Shown: positions 1-9,423, counted from the first letter of the stretch. The stretch: 64,000 nt of DNA from Candidatus Defluviilinea proxima (GCA_016721115.1 JADKIW010000001.1:1317501-1381500), one strand, 5' to 3'. Numbers and translations are program-made. Notes: a model not told the origin generated them from the letters alone.

Positions 1-2
1 TT

Positions 3-56
3 ATCACACTCAACATCCCTCCTGATGTTGTTCGCAACCAATACGGATCACGTTAA
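3..56 (+). CDS. 3' end of an upstream dcw-cluster gene (partial)
   Basis: An open frame enters from the left edge and ends at TAA 54-56, encoding a tail of 17 residues ending NQYGSR. The stop overlaps the murF ATG by one base (TAATG), as in a coupled operon. In related clusters the gene before murF is often murE or a class B penicillin-binding protein; the tail is too short to choose. Confidence 0.5.
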   Translation: MTLNIPPDVVRNQYGSR

Positions 57-1480
57 TGCTTACACTTGCTGACGCGCTCGAAGCCATTACCACGTTTCGC
101 CCGCAAGCCGCATCGGTTATTACCGAAGCGGTGATCGATTCGCGTCAGACCATCCCCGGCTCGCTCTTTGTCGCCATTCCCGGCGAAAAAGCGGATGGAC
201 ATAACTACATCGGTGAAGCGTTCAAGAGGGGGGCATCTTTTGCTTTAACTCAGCGGGATGTAGACGCTTCTTTCCGTACCTTTGACCTGCGTACCGTTTC
301 TTCAACCGACTTCTACACTGGAATTGATTTCTCCATTCCACTCTGCTTGCGTGTGGATAACACCGTAGCGGCCCTGCAACAGATCGCACGTTTCTGGCGC
401 CGCAAACTGGACCTGCGTGTGATCGGCATCACCGGCAGTGTCGGCAAATCGACCACCAAAGAGATGGTTGCCGAAGTGTTGAGCACGCGGTATCGCACGC
501 TCAAAAGCCCTGGTAACTTGAACAACGAGATCGGCCTGCCGTTGACGATGACTCGCTTGGGCGATGGTCATCAACATGCTGTGATGGAAATGGGCTTCTA
601 CGTCCCCGGCGAGATCGCCTTCCTTTGTGATATTGCACAACCGCAAGTAGGTGTCGTGACCAATGTCGGCACCGTCCATGCGGAACGCGCTGGGTCACAA
701 GAAGCCATCGCACGCGGTAAAGCGGAATTGGTTCAGGCGTTGCCCCCGGCTCCGGAAGGCGTGGCAATCCTCAACTTCGATGATCCGTGGGTCCGCAAAA
801 TGGAAGAAAAGGCAAAGGCCCGTGTCTTCTTCTATGGTTTATCTCCTGAAGCGCATCTTTGGGCTGATCGTGTAGAAGGACTTGGCCTCGAAGGTATCCG
901 CTTCCGCATGCATTATCAAGGTGAGACTTTGCACGTGAAGATCCCGTTGATCGGGCGTCATTCCGTGCATACAGCTTTACGTGCCGCCGCTGTGGGCTTG
1001 GTCGAAGGTATGAACTGGCAGGAGATCATCGAAGGCTTGAGCCAGGGACACACGCAATTACGCCTCGCCGCCGTTCGCAGTGAGACCGGTGCATTACTGC
1101 TCGACGATACTTACAACGCCTCGCCTGAATCCATGTTGGCCGCGTTGAACTTGCTCGATGAATTGGATGGTCGCAAGGTGGCTGTGTTGGGCGATATGCT
1201 CGAACTCGGTCCCTATGAGCGTGGCGGACATGAAATGGTTGGCCTGCGTGCTGGGCAGATCGTGGATGTTCTACTCACCCTCGGCGAACGCGCACACATC
1301 ATTGCTGATGCCGCTCGCCGTGGAAACGGAAAGAAGAAAACCATTCTGGAGTTCAAGGAGTTTGAGCCCCTTGTGGAATGGTTGAAGAATAATCTGACTT
1401 CGAAAGATGTTGTCCTAATTAAAGGTTCGCACGGTCTACGCATGGACCGTATCACCAGCCTGTTGGAGGTACGTTCATGA
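56..1480 (+). CDS. murF: UDP-N-acetylmuramoyl-tripeptide--D-alanyl-D-alanine ligase MurF
   Basis: MurF adds D-Ala-D-Ala to UDP-MurNAc-tripeptide in the cytoplasm, the last soluble precursor step. The 474-residue protein has the Mur ligase layout: an N-terminal UDP-substrate domain with the SRQ motif, a central ATPase domain with the P-loop GITGSVGKST near residue 125, and a C-terminal domain with DDTYNASPESM near residue 350, typical of MurF. Its ATG overlaps the preceding stop, and its own stop overlaps the mraY start (ATGA), so it is one cistron in a tightly packed operon. Length is normal for the family. Confidence 0.96.
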   Translation: MLTLADALEAITTFRPQAASVITEAVIDSRQTIPGSLFVAIPGEKADGHNYIGEAFKRGASFALTQRDVDASFRTFDLRTVSSTDFYTGIDFSIPLCLRVDNTVAALQQIARFWRRKLDLRVIGITGSVGKSTTKEMVAEVLSTRYRTLKSPGNLNNEIGLPLTMTRLGDGHQHAVMEMGFYVPGEIAFLCDIAQPQVGVVTNVGTVHAERAGSQEAIARGKAELVQALPPAPEGVAILNFDDPWVRKMEEKAKARVFFYGLSPEAHLWADRVEGLGLEGIRFRMHYQGETLHVKIPLIGRHSVHTALRAAAVGLVEGMNWQEIIEGLSQGHTQLRLAAVRSETGALLLDDTYNASPESMLAALNLLDELDGRKVAVLGDMLELGPYERGGHEMVGLRAGQIVDVLLTLGERAHIIADAARRGNGKKKTILEFKEFEPLVEWLKNNLTSKDVVLIKGSHGLRMDRITSLLEVRS

Positions 1481-2472
1481 CCGAAAATAATGCCTTTGTA
1501 TTAGGGCTTGCCATGTTCTCCTTTATCATGACGGTCATTTGGGGTACGCCGTTTCTCCGTGTGTTGCGATATTTTCGTATCGGCAAGATCATCCGTGTGG
1601 ATGAGCCCGGTCATCACAACGTGAAGATGGGCACGCCAACCATGGGTGGCATATTGTTCATTATCCCCGTTGTCCTTTTGACAGGTTTGTTGAATGCCGC
1701 GAAATTTATTGGTTTTGACACCATTGGTAGTTCAGTGCTTGTGCCGTTGATCGTAATGGTTGCCTATGGTGTGCTCGGCGCCTTGGACGATTGGGAAGGC
1801 ATTCGCGGGAAACGCCGTGGCGAAGGTATGACAGCTCGTGCCAAGTTCATAGGACAAGTGCTGTTGGCATTAGGCACAGCCTATGTGTTGAAACGCTACC
1901 TCGATGCGCCGGAGATGATCCTGCCCGGTATTAAAAATGAGATCGAATTAGGTTGGTGGTATGTGCCCATTGCGGCATTTATCATCGTCAGTGAATCCAA
2001 CGCGATCAACTTCACCGATGGTTTGGATGGCCTGGCTGGTTTGATCTCTGCTACAGCCTTTGCCGCGTTCGGTGGCATTGCCCTCATGCAGGGACAGGTC
2101 TTCCTTGCACGTTTCTGCTTCACAGTAGTTGGCGCGTTGTTCGGTTTTCTGTGGTTCAACGTGCATCCCGCTGAACTTTTCATGGGCGATACCGGTTCGC
2201 TTTCTTTAGGCGCGGCCCTGGCGGTCGTAGCCTTGATGACCGGTCAATGGCCCCTCTTGCTTGTCATTGCCATCATCCCTTTGAGCGAAGCGTTGAGCGT
2301 TGTCATTCAGATCAGCTATTTCAAAATGACCAAAGGCAAACGCTTCTTTAAGATGACTCCCATCCATTTGCATTTTGAATTGCTTGGATGGAGTGAAACG
2401 CAGGTCGTGCAACGTTTCTGGTTGATCGCCCTTCTTGCCGCAATGGTCGGTATTGGATTGGCTTTGGTGTAA
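1477..2472 (+). CDS. mraY: Phospho-N-acetylmuramoyl-pentapeptide transferase MraY
   Basis: MraY moves phospho-MurNAc-pentapeptide onto undecaprenyl phosphate at the inner face of the membrane, giving lipid I. The 331-residue protein is mostly membrane helices. Family motifs are visible: GTPTMGG near residue 50, LDDWEG near 105, NAINFTDGLDGLAG near 180, FMGDTGSLSLG near 235 and the HLHFE motif near 300. A strong ribosome site (GGAGGT, 1464-1469) precedes the ATG, which overlaps the murF stop by 4 nt. Confidence 0.97.
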   Translation: MTENNAFVLGLAMFSFIMTVIWGTPFLRVLRYFRIGKIIRVDEPGHHNVKMGTPTMGGILFIIPVVLLTGLLNAAKFIGFDTIGSSVLVPLIVMVAYGVLGALDDWEGIRGKRRGEGMTARAKFIGQVLLALGTAYVLKRYLDAPEMILPGIKNEIELGWWYVPIAAFIIVSESNAINFTDGLDGLAGLISATAFAAFGGIALMQGQVFLARFCFTVVGALFGFLWFNVHPAELFMGDTGSLSLGAALAVVALMTGQWPLLLVIAIIPLSEALSVVIQISYFKMTKGKRFFKMTPIHLHFELLGWSETQVVQRFWLIALLAAMVGIGLALV

Positions 2473-2475
2473 ACG

Positions 2476-3852
2476 ATGAAAGATTGGACCGGTAAACGCG
2501 TATTGATCCTCGGAGCCGCCCGTCAGGGACTTGCCCTGGCGCGCTGGCTTTCTGTTCATGGCGCACATGTCACCTTGAGCGACATGCATAGCGCAGGTGA
2601 ATTACGCGTTGCTCGCGAATCATTAGCCGAGTTTGAGATTACCTGGGTTCTTGGTGGACATCCGCTTGAGTTGCTGGACACAACCGATGTGCTTTGTCTT
2701 TCTGGAGGAGTCCCGCTCACACTTCCCATTGTGGCTGAAGCGGTTTCGAGGGGCATTCCCCTCTCGAATGACTCACAGATCTTCATGGAAGTGGTCCCAT
2801 GCAAAACCATTGGCATCACGGGTTCTGCCGGTAAGACTACAACAACAACCCTCGTTGGACGAATGGCGAAGAATGCATACGGCGATAAGGCTTATATCGG
2901 CGGCAATATTGGTGATCCGCTTATCAATTATGTAGATGGTATGAAGGTTGATGATGTCGCAATCCTTGAGCTATCATCCTTCCAATTGGAGCAGATGACT
3001 ATCTCACCGAACGTGGCCGCGATCTTGAACATTACGCCGAATCACCTCGACCGTCATGGCACGATGGAAGCGTACTCTGTGGCAAAGGCGCGCATCCTTG
3101 AGTTTCAATCGAAGAGTGATGTTGCCGTTCTTGGCCATGATGATAAAGGCGCATGGAGTTTGCAGGATAAAGTGAACGGCAAGTTGTTTACGTTTAGCTT
3201 GCACGAACTCCATGAAGGTTTGAACGGTACGTATTTACATGATGGTTTGTTGAACTTGCGCGATAAAAGTGCATATCTGCCTTTGATCTCTCGTGAAAAG
3301 ATATTGTTGCGTGGCGATCACAACGTGTTGAACACATTGGCGGCGTTTGCCATTGGTCGTGCCGCTGGCTTCCCATTGGATGCCATGCTGGAAGCTGTTG
3401 AAGGTTTTCGTGGAGTGGCGCACCGATTGGAGCTGGTCCGTGAGTTGAACGGTGTGCGCTGGTACAACGACTCGATTGCCACTGCACCCGAACGCAGCAT
3501 AGCGGCTGTTCGTTCGTTCGATGAGCCGATCGTGCTGTTACTCGGTGGCCGCGATAAGGATCTTCCATGGGAAGAATTGATCCAGCTTGCGAATGAACGT
3601 GTGGATCATATCGTCCTGTTTGGTGATGCGGCAGAAAAGATCCAGAAAACAGTAGTAGGCCTCGGGTCCGGTAAGACGCGGTTTTCTGTCGAGCGTGCGA
3701 GTGGTTTGCATGAGGCAGTCCTCAAGGCCGCTGAAGTGGCCGAGCCGGGTGATGTCGTATTACTTTCACCGGGCGGCACGAGTTACGATGAATTCAAGGA
3801 TTTTGCAGAACGCGGAGAAAGGTTTAGTACATGGGTGCAAGAACTTTCGTAA
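2476..3852 (+). CDS. murD: UDP-N-acetylmuramoyl-L-alanine--D-glutamate ligase MurD
   Basis: MurD adds D-glutamate to UDP-MurNAc-L-Ala. The 458-residue protein has an N-terminal Rossmann-like domain (VLILGAARQG), the Mur ligase P-loop GITGSAGKTTTTTLV near residue 115, the ELSSFQLE and NITPNHLDRHG motifs typical of MurD, and a C-terminal domain with YNDSIATAPE and LLLGGRDKDLPW. It starts 3 nt after mraY and its 3' end overlaps the ftsW start by 22 nt. Confidence 0.96.
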   Translation: MKDWTGKRVLILGAARQGLALARWLSVHGAHVTLSDMHSAGELRVARESLAEFEITWVLGGHPLELLDTTDVLCLSGGVPLTLPIVAEAVSRGIPLSNDSQIFMEVVPCKTIGITGSAGKTTTTTLVGRMAKNAYGDKAYIGGNIGDPLINYVDGMKVDDVAILELSSFQLEQMTISPNVAAILNITPNHLDRHGTMEAYSVAKARILEFQSKSDVAVLGHDDKGAWSLQDKVNGKLFTFSLHELHEGLNGTYLHDGLLNLRDKSAYLPLISREKILLRGDHNVLNTLAAFAIGRAAGFPLDAMLEAVEGFRGVAHRLELVRELNGVRWYNDSIATAPERSIAAVRSFDEPIVLLLGGRDKDLPWEELIQLANERVDHIVLFGDAAEKIQKTVVGLGSGKTRFSVERASGLHEAVLKAAEVAEPGDVVLLSPGGTSYDEFKDFAERGERFSTWVQELS

Positions 3853-5078
3853 ATGATCGTGTATCGTTTTCGTTTTCGCGCAACTGGCGGCGCGGCGTGG
3901 ATATGCCGTTGCTGTTGGTTGTGATCGCGTTGCTCGTGTTCGGCTTGATCATGTTGTACTCTGCCTCGTTTGATTTTTCATTCAATGAGTACGGTTCTGC
4001 CACCTACATGTTCAATCGCCAATTGTTGTGGCTTGGGATGGGTGTGTTGGCTGCGCTCCTGCTTTCTTTGTTCGATTACCATCACTGGCGCAGGATGGTG
4101 TTGGTGGCCATGCTTGGCACGATCGGTTTATTGGTGACCGTGTTGATCGTAAATGAGATTCGCCTGGGTGCTTCACGTACATTGGTGCATGGCTCGTACC
4201 AACCTTCTGAGCTTGCCAAGTTGATGGCGGTTATTTATCTTTCGGTGTGGCTGTATGCCAAGCGGCAATTCTTACATGATGTGACGTTCGGCCTGATACC
4301 TCTGGGTGTGATCCTTGGGATCATCGGCGGCTTGATCTACTTGCAACCAGATCTGAGTGCGGCCGGTACAGTGCTGATCCTTGGTGGGTTATTGTTCTTC
4401 CTTGCTGGCGCTGACATTCGACAGATCGCTTTTCTGTTGGTGCTTGCGCTCTTCATGGGATGGATCGTTGTGCAGTTCAGCGCGACTGGTCAAGACCGTG
4501 TGGGTACCTTCCTTGCCGGTCTGAAAAATCCGACAAACGCTTCTTATCATGTCCAACGCTCGTTCGAGGCGATCATCAAAGGCGGTGTCTTTGGCGTAGG
4601 GTTGGGTCAGGCTGATACCAAGTTGACCGGTTTACCCTTTGCTCCCACCGATAGCATCTTTGCTGTTGTAGCCGAAGAGCTTGGTTTGTTCGGTTCTTTT
4701 ATTCTTTTGGTTTTATATGGCACACTCATCTGGCGCGGACTTGTGATCGCGCGCCGCGCCCCCGATATGCTTGGAACACTTCTCGCTTCCGGTATGACAT
4801 TTTGGATCGGCATCGAAGCGTTGATCAACATGTCGGTTATGGTTGGTCTCATGCCTTTCGCAGGGAACGCGTTACCGTTCGTCAGTGCAGGTGGCTCAAA
4901 TTTGGTTTCAACTCTTTGCGCCATCGGTATCATGTTGAACATTTCACGTCAGAGCAGTGAACACACCATGCTCGAAGATAACGAATGGAGGTCTTTCGGT
5001 GCGGTTATTGATTTGCGCCGGGGGAACGGGAGGCGGAGTGTATCCCGCGCTCGCCGTTCACAGCGCGCTAACGTCTAA
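3831..5078 (+). CDS. ftsW: SEDS-family peptidoglycan polymerase FtsW
   Basis: FtsW is the SEDS glycosyltransferase that polymerises lipid II at the septum with its partner class B PBP. The 415-residue protein has about ten membrane helices and the SEDS motifs: YQPSELAK near residue 123, LQPDLSAAGT near 166, and the C-terminal LPFVSAGGSNLVS near 345. The start at 3831 is backed by a GGAGAAAGG ribosome site about ten bases upstream and lies inside the end of murD. The last ~27 codons are also read in another frame as the start of murG, giving a basic tail rich in Arg and Ser. Confidence 0.94.
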   Translation: MGARTFVNDRVSFSFSRNWRRGVDMPLLLVVIALLVFGLIMLYSASFDFSFNEYGSATYMFNRQLLWLGMGVLAALLLSLFDYHHWRRMVLVAMLGTIGLLVTVLIVNEIRLGASRTLVHGSYQPSELAKLMAVIYLSVWLYAKRQFLHDVTFGLIPLGVILGIIGGLIYLQPDLSAAGTVLILGGLLFFLAGADIRQIAFLLVLALFMGWIVVQFSATGQDRVGTFLAGLKNPTNASYHVQRSFEAIIKGGVFGVGLGQADTKLTGLPFAPTDSIFAVVAEELGLFGSFILLVLYGTLIWRGLVIARRAPDMLGTLLASGMTFWIGIEALINMSVMVGLMPFAGNALPFVSAGGSNLVSTLCAIGIMLNISRQSSEHTMLEDNEWRSFGAVIDLRRGNGRRSVSRARRSQRANV

Positions 5079-6081
5079 AGTGCTGGATGTGGACACACTG
5101 TGGGTGGGCGGCGAAGGAGGCATGGAGGAAGCACTGGTCAAACGCCAGGGCATTGCCTACCAGAGCATTCCTGCCGCCGGTCTGCATGGTGTAGGTCTTG
5201 CCACCTTGCCGCGTAACATCGTCAAATTGACGCGCGGCGTTTTTGCGGCACGCAAGATCTTGAATGATTTCCAGCCAGACGTTTTGTTCTTTACCGGCGG
5301 TTTTGTGGCGGCGCCGATGGCCGTTGCAGGACGTTCCATTCCGAGCCTTTTGTACGTCCCTGATATTGAGCCAGGTATGGCGCTCAAATCACTTGCAGGA
5401 TTTTCCGATGCGATCGCGGTCACGACCGGGCAATCGCAAAAGTTCTTTAAAAAGAAAGTTATTGAGACGGGATACCCGCTTCGTTCGGACCTGGCAGTTT
5501 GGGACCGCGAAACGGCCCATCGCCACCTCGATATCTCCGGCAAACTGCCTATCCTATTGGTTTTTGGTGGAAGCAAGGGAGCGCGCTCGATCAACATGGC
5601 TGTGTTGAACAACCTGCGCCCTCTGCTTGAGAAGTTTGAAATCATCCACATCACCGGTGAATTGGATTGGACCTATGTGAGACATCACCGTGAACAATTG
5701 CCGGTGCACTTAGCCTTCCGCTACCATACCATGCCCTACCTGCATGAAATGGGAGCGGCTCTCGCGGCGGCCGATTTGGTTCTCTCGCGAGCGGGCGCAT
5801 CTACTCTAGGAGAGTTTCCGTTATTTGCACTGCCCGCCATCCTGGTCCCTTACCCGCATGCATGGCGCTATCAGAAAGTGAATGCAGATCACCTTACCAA
5901 CCGAGGCGCCGCGATCATTTTGGAAGACCAGGTCTTGAGTAACGAATTGATGAATACTTTGAATGTTCTTATGGAAAACCCGAACAAACTGCAGGCTATG
6001 CGCGCCGCCATGTTTGAAATGTCCCACCCGCGTGCCGCAGATAAGATTGCCAGCATCTTGATCGGCCTGGCAGGAGAGTAA
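4999..6081 (+). CDS. murG: UDP-GlcNAc--lipid I N-acetylglucosaminyltransferase MurG
   Basis: MurG adds GlcNAc to lipid I to form lipid II on the inner membrane face. I prefer a GTG start at 4999: it follows GGAGGT (4987-4992) and places the conserved glycine loop (ICAGGTGGGVYPAL) at the N-terminus as in the family. An ATG at 4957 in frame would add 14 unrelated residues. The 360-residue product also shows a second glycine-rich loop (VFGGSKGARSIN) and the donor-site region SRAGASTLGEFP. It overlaps ftsW by 80 nt. Confidence 0.94.
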   Translation: MRLLICAGGTGGGVYPALAVHSALTSKVLDVDTLWVGGEGGMEEALVKRQGIAYQSIPAAGLHGVGLATLPRNIVKLTRGVFAARKILNDFQPDVLFFTGGFVAAPMAVAGRSIPSLLYVPDIEPGMALKSLAGFSDAIAVTTGQSQKFFKKKVIETGYPLRSDLAVWDRETAHRHLDISGKLPILLVFGGSKGARSINMAVLNNLRPLLEKFEIIHITGELDWTYVRHHREQLPVHLAFRYHTMPYLHEMGAALAAADLVLSRAGASTLGEFPLFALPAILVPYPHAWRYQKVNADHLTNRGAAIILEDQVLSNELMNTLNVLMENPNKLQAMRAAMFEMSHPRAADKIASILIGLAGE

Positions 6082-6086
6082 CACCT

Positions 6087-6617
6087 ATGATGAGCATTGT
6101 GTATGTCTTTTGGATGTATGTCATTCTCTTCGCCGTGATCGGCGCCATGCGCGGTTGGGCGAAAGAATTGCTGGTGGCTTTTAGTGTGGTTCTTTCTTTG
6201 GCGCTCAATCATGTCCTTCGCAAATACATCCCGCTCGCCCGTGACCTCCCTGAGACGGATGCATCCCTCTTCTGGGTGCGGACGATCATCTTGTTGGTGT
6301 TAGTGTATTTCGGTTATCAGACGGTTGTCAGTATTCCACATCTGGCTTCGCGTGCGGCGCGAGAACGCTTACAGGATACGCTCTTCGGCGCCTTCCTTGG
6401 CGGATTGAATGGATACCTCGTAGCTGGCTCGATCTTGTACTACGTCCATATCGCAGATTATGCCTTTCAGAAGGTCATCATCAAACCGACCGATCCAGAT
6501 CTGCTACAAAGAGTTAACCAGATGATGTTATACATGCCGCCTCAACTCCTTGGAGAACCCGGTATCTACTTCGCCATCATTCTGGCATTTGTATTTGTTC
6601 TAGTCGTTTATATCTAA
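6087..6617 (+). CDS. CvpA-like integral membrane protein
   Basis: A 176-residue protein with about four membrane helices. The N-terminal segment with a GAMRGWAKEL motif, followed by helices around 20-40, 65-85, 100-120 and 155-175, resembles the CvpA/colicin V production family. It starts 5 nt after murG, within the operon; ATG codons at 6087 and 6090 are both possible, with an AGGAGA site inside the end of murG. A role in envelope synthesis or division is suggested only by position. Confidence 0.6.
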   Translation: MMSIVYVFWMYVILFAVIGAMRGWAKELLVAFSVVLSLALNHVLRKYIPLARDLPETDASLFWVRTIILLVLVYFGYQTVVSIPHLASRAARERLQDTLFGAFLGGLNGYLVAGSILYYVHIADYAFQKVIIKPTDPDLLQRVNQMMLYMPPQLLGEPGIYFAIILAFVFVLVVYI

Positions 6618-6648
6618 TAAAGCTAATTGCTAAAAGCTGAGAGCTAAC

Positions 6649-8046
6649 ATGACACACGTCCATTTCATCGGCATTGGGGGAAGCGGTCTTTCCGCCATCG
6701 CCCGCCTCCTGCTGGAGAGCGGATACGATGTCAGCGGCTCTGACCGCGCGATGACACCCTTTGCTGATGAAGTCCGCAAGGCTGGTGCCCGAGTCTATAT
6801 TGGGCATCATCCGCGTAACATCGCGGACGCGGAATGGGTTGTGAGATCGTCTGCCATACCAGATGACAACCCTGAGGTATTGGCCGCACAGAGCGCAGGT
6901 ATTCCTGTGTACAAGCGCGCTGATTTCCTCGGCCAATTGATGGAAGACAAGACCGGCATCGCTATTGCTGGAACACATGGAAAGACCACAACCACCGCCA
7001 TGGCCGCCTGGGTATTGACCGAATTGGGACGTTCTCCATCCTTCATCGTTGGCGGCGTGATGAATAACCTCGGTGTCAATGCGCATGCAGGCAATGGCAA
7101 CCTGTTCGTGATCGAAGCAGATGAATATGACTACATGTTCCTTGGCCTCAAGCCGCAGATAGCTGTGGTCACCAGCCTTGAGCACGACCATCCCGATCTC
7201 TTCCCAACACTTGAGTCGATGTACGAAACATTCGAGAAATTTGTAGACTTACTTCCCGCCGATGGGACACTGATCATTTGCGCTGAAGATCATGGCGCCG
7301 CTTCGCTGGTTCCGCATGCGCGCAAGGCTGGCAAGAACATGATCTCCTATGCCATCGAACGGGAAGTCACCATCAACAGCCCGTTCTGGGTGATGGCACG
7401 CGAAGTAAAACCAAACGACCGTGGTGGTTATGATTTCTTTGTGCATTCCAACCTCGTCAACTCCACTGACACCGGCTCAACCTTTGTCTCTTTGCAAGTG
7501 CCGGGAGAACACAATGTTCGCAATGCGTTGGCAGTTCTGGCGATCATTGATCTCTTGGGCTTATCGCGTGAACGTGCCGCCAAAGCGTTGGCAAACTTCA
7601 CTGGCACCGGGCGTCGCTTCCAATTGCGCGGCGAAGTGAAAGGTGTCAGCGTCTTTGATGACTACGCTCATCATCCCACCGAGATACAAGCCACATTGGC
7701 CGGTGCGCGTGCCCGTTACCCTGGACGTCGCATTTGGGCTGTTTGGCAGCCTCATACCTACTCGCGCACGCAAACCCTCTTCCTTGAATTTTCCCGTTCG
7801 TTCAAAGATGCGGACGAAGTCATTGTTACCGAAGTCTATGCCGCACGCGAACCCAAACAGGAATTTACCTCAGCAGAGATCGTCAGCTCTATGCCGCACC
7901 TCTCTGCGCGTTACATTGAAACATTGACCGATGTTGCGAACTATCTGATCGAGAATCTTCAGCCCGGCGACGTTGTCCTTGTGCTTTCTGCCGGGGATGC
8001 AGATCAGGTCAGTGAAGCTGTTGTCAGAGGATTAGAGGAAAGGTAG
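6649..8046 (+). CDS. murC: UDP-N-acetylmuramate--L-alanine ligase MurC
   Basis: MurC adds the first L-alanine to UDP-MurNAc. The 465-residue protein begins with HFIGIGGSGLSAIARLLL, the MurC Rossmann motif, followed by the ATP loop AGTHGKTTTTAM near residue 108, EADEYDYMFL near 160, the SLEHDHPDLFP motif, and the C-terminal DDYAHHPTEI and WQPHTYSRT motifs. It follows the CvpA-like gene by 31 nt and precedes two tiny genes. Confidence 0.97.
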   Translation: MTHVHFIGIGGSGLSAIARLLLESGYDVSGSDRAMTPFADEVRKAGARVYIGHHPRNIADAEWVVRSSAIPDDNPEVLAAQSAGIPVYKRADFLGQLMEDKTGIAIAGTHGKTTTTAMAAWVLTELGRSPSFIVGGVMNNLGVNAHAGNGNLFVIEADEYDYMFLGLKPQIAVVTSLEHDHPDLFPTLESMYETFEKFVDLLPADGTLIICAEDHGAASLVPHARKAGKNMISYAIEREVTINSPFWVMAREVKPNDRGGYDFFVHSNLVNSTDTGSTFVSLQVPGEHNVRNALAVLAIIDLLGLSRERAAKALANFTGTGRRFQLRGEVKGVSVFDDYAHHPTEIQATLAGARARYPGRRIWAVWQPHTYSRTQTLFLEFSRSFKDADEVIVTEVYAAREPKQEFTSAEIVSSMPHLSARYIETLTDVANYLIENLQPGDVVLVLSAGDADQVSEAVVRGLEER

Positions 8047-8052
8047 GCAAAA

Positions 8053-8295
8053 ATGTTGGATAAGAACACGTTTCGCACGCACCCGTCTCTGCTTCCGTTA
8101 CGAATGGCATTGCTCCTCGCTGAAAGCGAATCCCCGGCCCGCCCTCCACAGAGCTCTGCTGACGAACAGCGCGCCATGGATTTGATCGAGAAAATGAAAA
8201 CGGAATATAGCAAGCCGCTTCCGTTCACGAGTTGGAAGGATGATTCCATCTTGAGTTCTTTCAGGCTTCAGGAAGTGATCGGGTCCCATGCCTGA
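8053..8295 (+). CDS. Small hypothetical protein between murC and murB
   Basis: An 80-residue ORF that starts 6 nt after murC with a good ribosome site (GAGGAAAGG just upstream). The predicted protein has no clear signal or membrane segment, a Pro/Ser-rich middle and a short charged helix (DLIEKMKTEY). It overlaps the next tiny gene by 8 nt. The coupling and ribosome site support translation; I do not recognise the family. Confidence 0.55.
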   Translation: MLDKNTFRTHPSLLPLRMALLLAESESPARPPQSSADEQRAMDLIEKMKTEYSKPLPFTSWKDDSILSSFRLQEVIGSHA

Positions 8296-8479
8296 TGATG
8301 AGAAAACAAAACCACGCCACCCTGAAACCAACTTTCTGCCCCCGTTGGATATGATCCTGACCTTCTTCGATAAGAAGAAGCGCAAAACCAATCAGCAGGA
8401 AAAGAGTGCTAACGAAGAAAAGATGTTGGAAGAGAAAAAAGTTGAAAAGTTGATCGAGAAACTGAGTGAAAAAAAGTAA
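8288..8479 (+). CDS. Small highly charged hypothetical protein upstream of murB
   Basis: A 63-residue ORF overlapping the previous gene by 8 nt and murB by 14 nt. The N-terminal third is Pro-rich with FLPPLDMILTFF. The rest is almost entirely Lys and Glu and predicted helical or coiled-coil (KKVEKLIEKLSEKK). The nested overlaps suggest a coupled operon member. Function unknown. Confidence 0.5.
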   Translation: MPDDEKTKPRHPETNFLPPLDMILTFFDKKKRKTNQQEKSANEEKMLEEKKVEKLIEKLSEKK

Positions 8480-9410
8480 AGACGATATGGTAGTTGCTGT
8501 CCGCCCGATTGATGTGTTGTACGCCAAACTTGGCGATGCGGTGAAGGAGAACGTTTCCCTTGCACCCTATACTTCTGCGCGCATCGGCGGACCGGCAGAT
8601 ATTTTGCTCACAGCAGATACTGCCGCAGAATTAGCACGTATCGTGAAGTTGTTGTGGAAATTGGAGATGCCGTTCACTTTGTTAGGCGGCGGCTCAAACA
8701 TGTTGATCAGTGATAGAGGTGTGCGCGGCGTTGTGGTTTTGAATCGGGCGAAGGGAGTTAAATTTAATACCGGCGACCAGCCGTCCGTTACGGCTGAATC
8801 GGGAGTCATCTTTAGCAACCTCGCCAATCGCTGTGCGTCCAAAGGCTTATCAGGACTCGAATGGGCGGCGACAGTCCCCGGCACGATCGGTGGTGCGGTG
8901 TATGGCAATGCCGGTGCGTTCGGCGGTGATGTGGCCGGTGACTTGATCTCTGTTGAGTTGTTAACTGAAAATGGAAAAGCAACGTTCAATGTTGAACAAA
9001 TGGGGTATGGTTACCGCACCAGCATACTGAAACGCGGTGAATTGAAAGCGATAGTACTTTCGGCTGAGTTGGCGTTAAAAAATTCAACCAAAGAGGATGT
9101 GACTGTTAAAATTCAACAATTCAGCGCTCACCGCAAAGCGACTCAACCTCCCGGCGCAAGCATGGGTTCGATGTTCAAAAATCCGCCCGGTGATTATGCA
9201 GGCAGGTTGATCGAAGCCGCGGGATTGAAAGGCACTCGCATCGGTAACGCTGAGATCAGCCCGTTGCACGGAAATTTCTTTATCAATCATGACAATACGA
9301 AAGCGGAAGATATTCGCGCCTTGATCGACCTTGTGCAGAAAACAGTAAAAGAGAAGGAAGGCGTAGATTTGGAACTGGAAGTTGAGTTCGTTGGAGAATG
9401 GAACGCGTAA
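8466..9410 (+). CDS. murB: UDP-N-acetylenolpyruvoylglucosamine reductase MurB
   Basis: MurB reduces UDP-GlcNAc-enolpyruvate to UDP-MurNAc with NADPH and FAD. The 314-residue frame begins at GTG 8466; an ATG at 8487 is the main alternative. FAD-binding motifs LGGGSNMLISD near residue 76 and EWAATVPGTIGGAVYGNAGAF near 135 are clear, and the catalytic-serine segment GSMFKNPPGDYAGRLIEAAG near 235 matches the short MurB type. It sits between tiny genes and ddl, completing the soluble Mur pathway present here. Confidence 0.95.
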   Translation: MKKSKDDMVVAVRPIDVLYAKLGDAVKENVSLAPYTSARIGGPADILLTADTAAELARIVKLLWKLEMPFTLLGGGSNMLISDRGVRGVVVLNRAKGVKFNTGDQPSVTAESGVIFSNLANRCASKGLSGLEWAATVPGTIGGAVYGNAGAFGGDVAGDLISVELLTENGKATFNVEQMGYGYRTSILKRGELKAIVLSAELALKNSTKEDVTVKIQQFSAHRKATQPPGASMGSMFKNPPGDYAGRLIEAAGLKGTRIGNAEISPLHGNFFINHDNTKAEDIRALIDLVQKTVKEKEGVDLELEVEFVGEWNA

Positions 9411-9423
9411 GCGTTGAAACGTT

